From positions 991,949 through 1,055,948 of the forward strand of contig NZ_JARKMX010000008.1 of the NCBI RefSeq assembly GCF_029360705.1: 64,000 nucleotides of DNA, written 5' to 3'. The stretch comes from Paraflavitalea pollutisoli. GTDB lineage: Bacteria; Bacteroidota; Bacteroidia; Chitinophagales; Chitinophagaceae. Each line of letters opens with the position of its first letter. Position 1 is the first letter of the stretch. Shown one piece after another: positions 63,280 through 64,000 of the stretch. The translations under genes and the position numbers were made by a program. Under the pieces are notes generated by a model. It saw nothing but the letters and a program-made list of their open reading frames with translations. It was not told the DNA's origin and made no database searches.

Positions 63280-64000
63280 ATGTGCGCATACAACCTTCAT
63301 CCGTGGCCACCCATAGCAGGGAGATTCCTCCTGCTATGGGTTTTGTTTTTTGGGCAAGCTCCCGCCGTTGCCCACCAACCAGGAGCCGTGCACGAAAAAT
63401 ACCGGCGCTATGCAAACGCTACAGCGGCCGATACCCCGTCCATCAACCGGCTGCTCGACTATTGTTATGACCTGCTGCCGCTGGACGGCGACAGTGCGCT
63501 GCGGTTGATCGACCGGGCGGCACAACTCAGCCAGCAACTCCAGTACGCCTTCGGCAAAGGCAGAACGGTCACCCTCCGGGGAATGGTATACAGCGATCGC
63601 GGGCAGTACGATTCTGCCATTCTGTTGTATGAACAAGCGCTCTCTTATTTTCAGGCGCTGCGCAACGACCTCGAGATCGGCAAGGTGTACAACAACCTGG
63701 GCAACGTCTATCATTTCCAGGAGATGCTGCAGGAAGCGATGGCGTTGTACCTGCAATCGGCGGCGGCCCTCGAGCGCGCATCGGCCAGCCACTACCTGGC
63801 TGCCATCTATACCAATATCGCCAATGTATTCCAGTCGTTGAAGCAATACGAGAAAGGATTGACCTATACCGATAAAGCAGAAGCAATCGCCCGTCGTTAT
63901 GGCGATTCGGAAAGGCTGGTGAACGTACTTATTTCGCGGTCGGTAGGCCAGCACAACCTGCACCAGGCAGCAGCCTCTTACCAATCCACCCTGGAAGCGA
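63280..64000 (+). CDS. TPR-repeat protein, cut by the window end (likely sensor kinase or regulator)
   Basis: An open frame from ATG 63280 to the end of the window (240 codons). The start is chosen because it gives a signal peptide (AGRFLLLWVLFFGQAPAVA). Tetratricopeptide repeats follow: DRGQYDSAILLYEQALSYF, IGKVYNNLGNVYHFQEML, AAIYTNIANVFQSLKQYEKG and more. In Bacteroidota, secreted TPR regions of this kind often precede a membrane helix and a histidine kinase or LuxR-type output, but that part is outside the window. It is on the same strand as the DJ-1/PfpI gene with about 100 bases between them. Confidence 0.85.
   Translation, partial: MCAYNLHPWPPIAGRFLLLWVLFFGQAPAVAHQPGAVHEKYRRYANATAADTPSINRLLDYCYDLLPLDGDSALRLIDRAAQLSQQLQYAFGKGRTVTLRGMVYSDRGQYDSAILLYEQALSYFQALRNDLEIGKVYNNLGNVYHFQEMLQEAMALYLQSAAALERASASHYLAAIYTNIANVFQSLKQYEKGLTYTDKAEAIARRYGDSERLVNVLISRSVGQHNLHQAAASYQSTLEA

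Overview
The window comes from a Bacteroidota chromosome, most likely family Chitinophagaceae. The evidence is three SusC/SusD outer-membrane pairs, an ECF sigma/FecR switch, a type IX secretion (T9SS) sorting tail, surface lipoproteins of Bacteroidota-only families, and promoters of the TAnnTTTG (-7) type with little Shine-Dalgarno signal. Genus cannot be fixed from the sequence alone. Nearly everything from 2 to 60 kb is on the minus strand.

Region 1 (1-1,965). A gene start runs off the left edge, followed by a small plus-strand ORF ending in a terminator hairpin. Next is a DDE transposase broken by a frameshift inside its catalytic domain. A minus-strand terminator then closes the large operon to its right.

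Region 2 (2,162-26,947). A seven-gene minus-strand operon of about 24.6 kb. In transcription order: a predicted outer-membrane barrel protein (841 aa), a secreted Fn3-like protein (369 aa), a giant SpvB/PA14 RHS-type protein with cysteine-rich 56-residue repeats (2613 aa), two small secreted proteins (407 and 249 aa), a giant chimeric RHS protein (about 3543 aa) and an Imm35-like immunity protein. The RHS protein ends in a papain-like (Tox-PL, glutamine deamidase type) toxin tip. This looks like a complete Bacteroidota polymorphic-toxin delivery locus. Its tip/immunity cassette is more AT-rich than the RHS body and abuts the dead transposase. It is the best candidate for a poorly described system here.

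Region 3 (27,330-29,888). An OmpA-family protein with calcium-binding thrombospondin-3 repeats has its own promoter. After it come a probably frameshifted small gene and a SUKH (SMI1/KNR4) immunity-type protein with no toxin beside it.

Region 4 (30,012-49,258). An eleven-gene surface operon: SusC, SusD, fasciclin lipoprotein, DUF5007-like lipoprotein, SusC, SusD, fasciclin lipoprotein, DUF5008-like/delta-60 lipoprotein, alkaline-phosphatase-like LamG protein, M60 peptidase, second alkaline-phosphatase-like LamG protein, terminator. The M60 peptidase suggests glycoprotein substrates. The two phosphatase-like proteins have lost several metal ligands and may be binding proteins.

Region 5 (49,485-60,336). 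A pectin locus for rhamnogalacturonan I: ECF sigma, FecR anti-sigma, SusC, SusD and a large T9SS-exported PL11 rhamnogalacturonan lyase, closed by a terminator.

Region 6 (60,484-64,000). Plus-strand genes: an MFS transporter, a Crp/Fnr regulator with a Crp-type palindrome just downstream, a secreted DJ-1/PfpI-type protein, and the start of a TPR protein cut by the window end.
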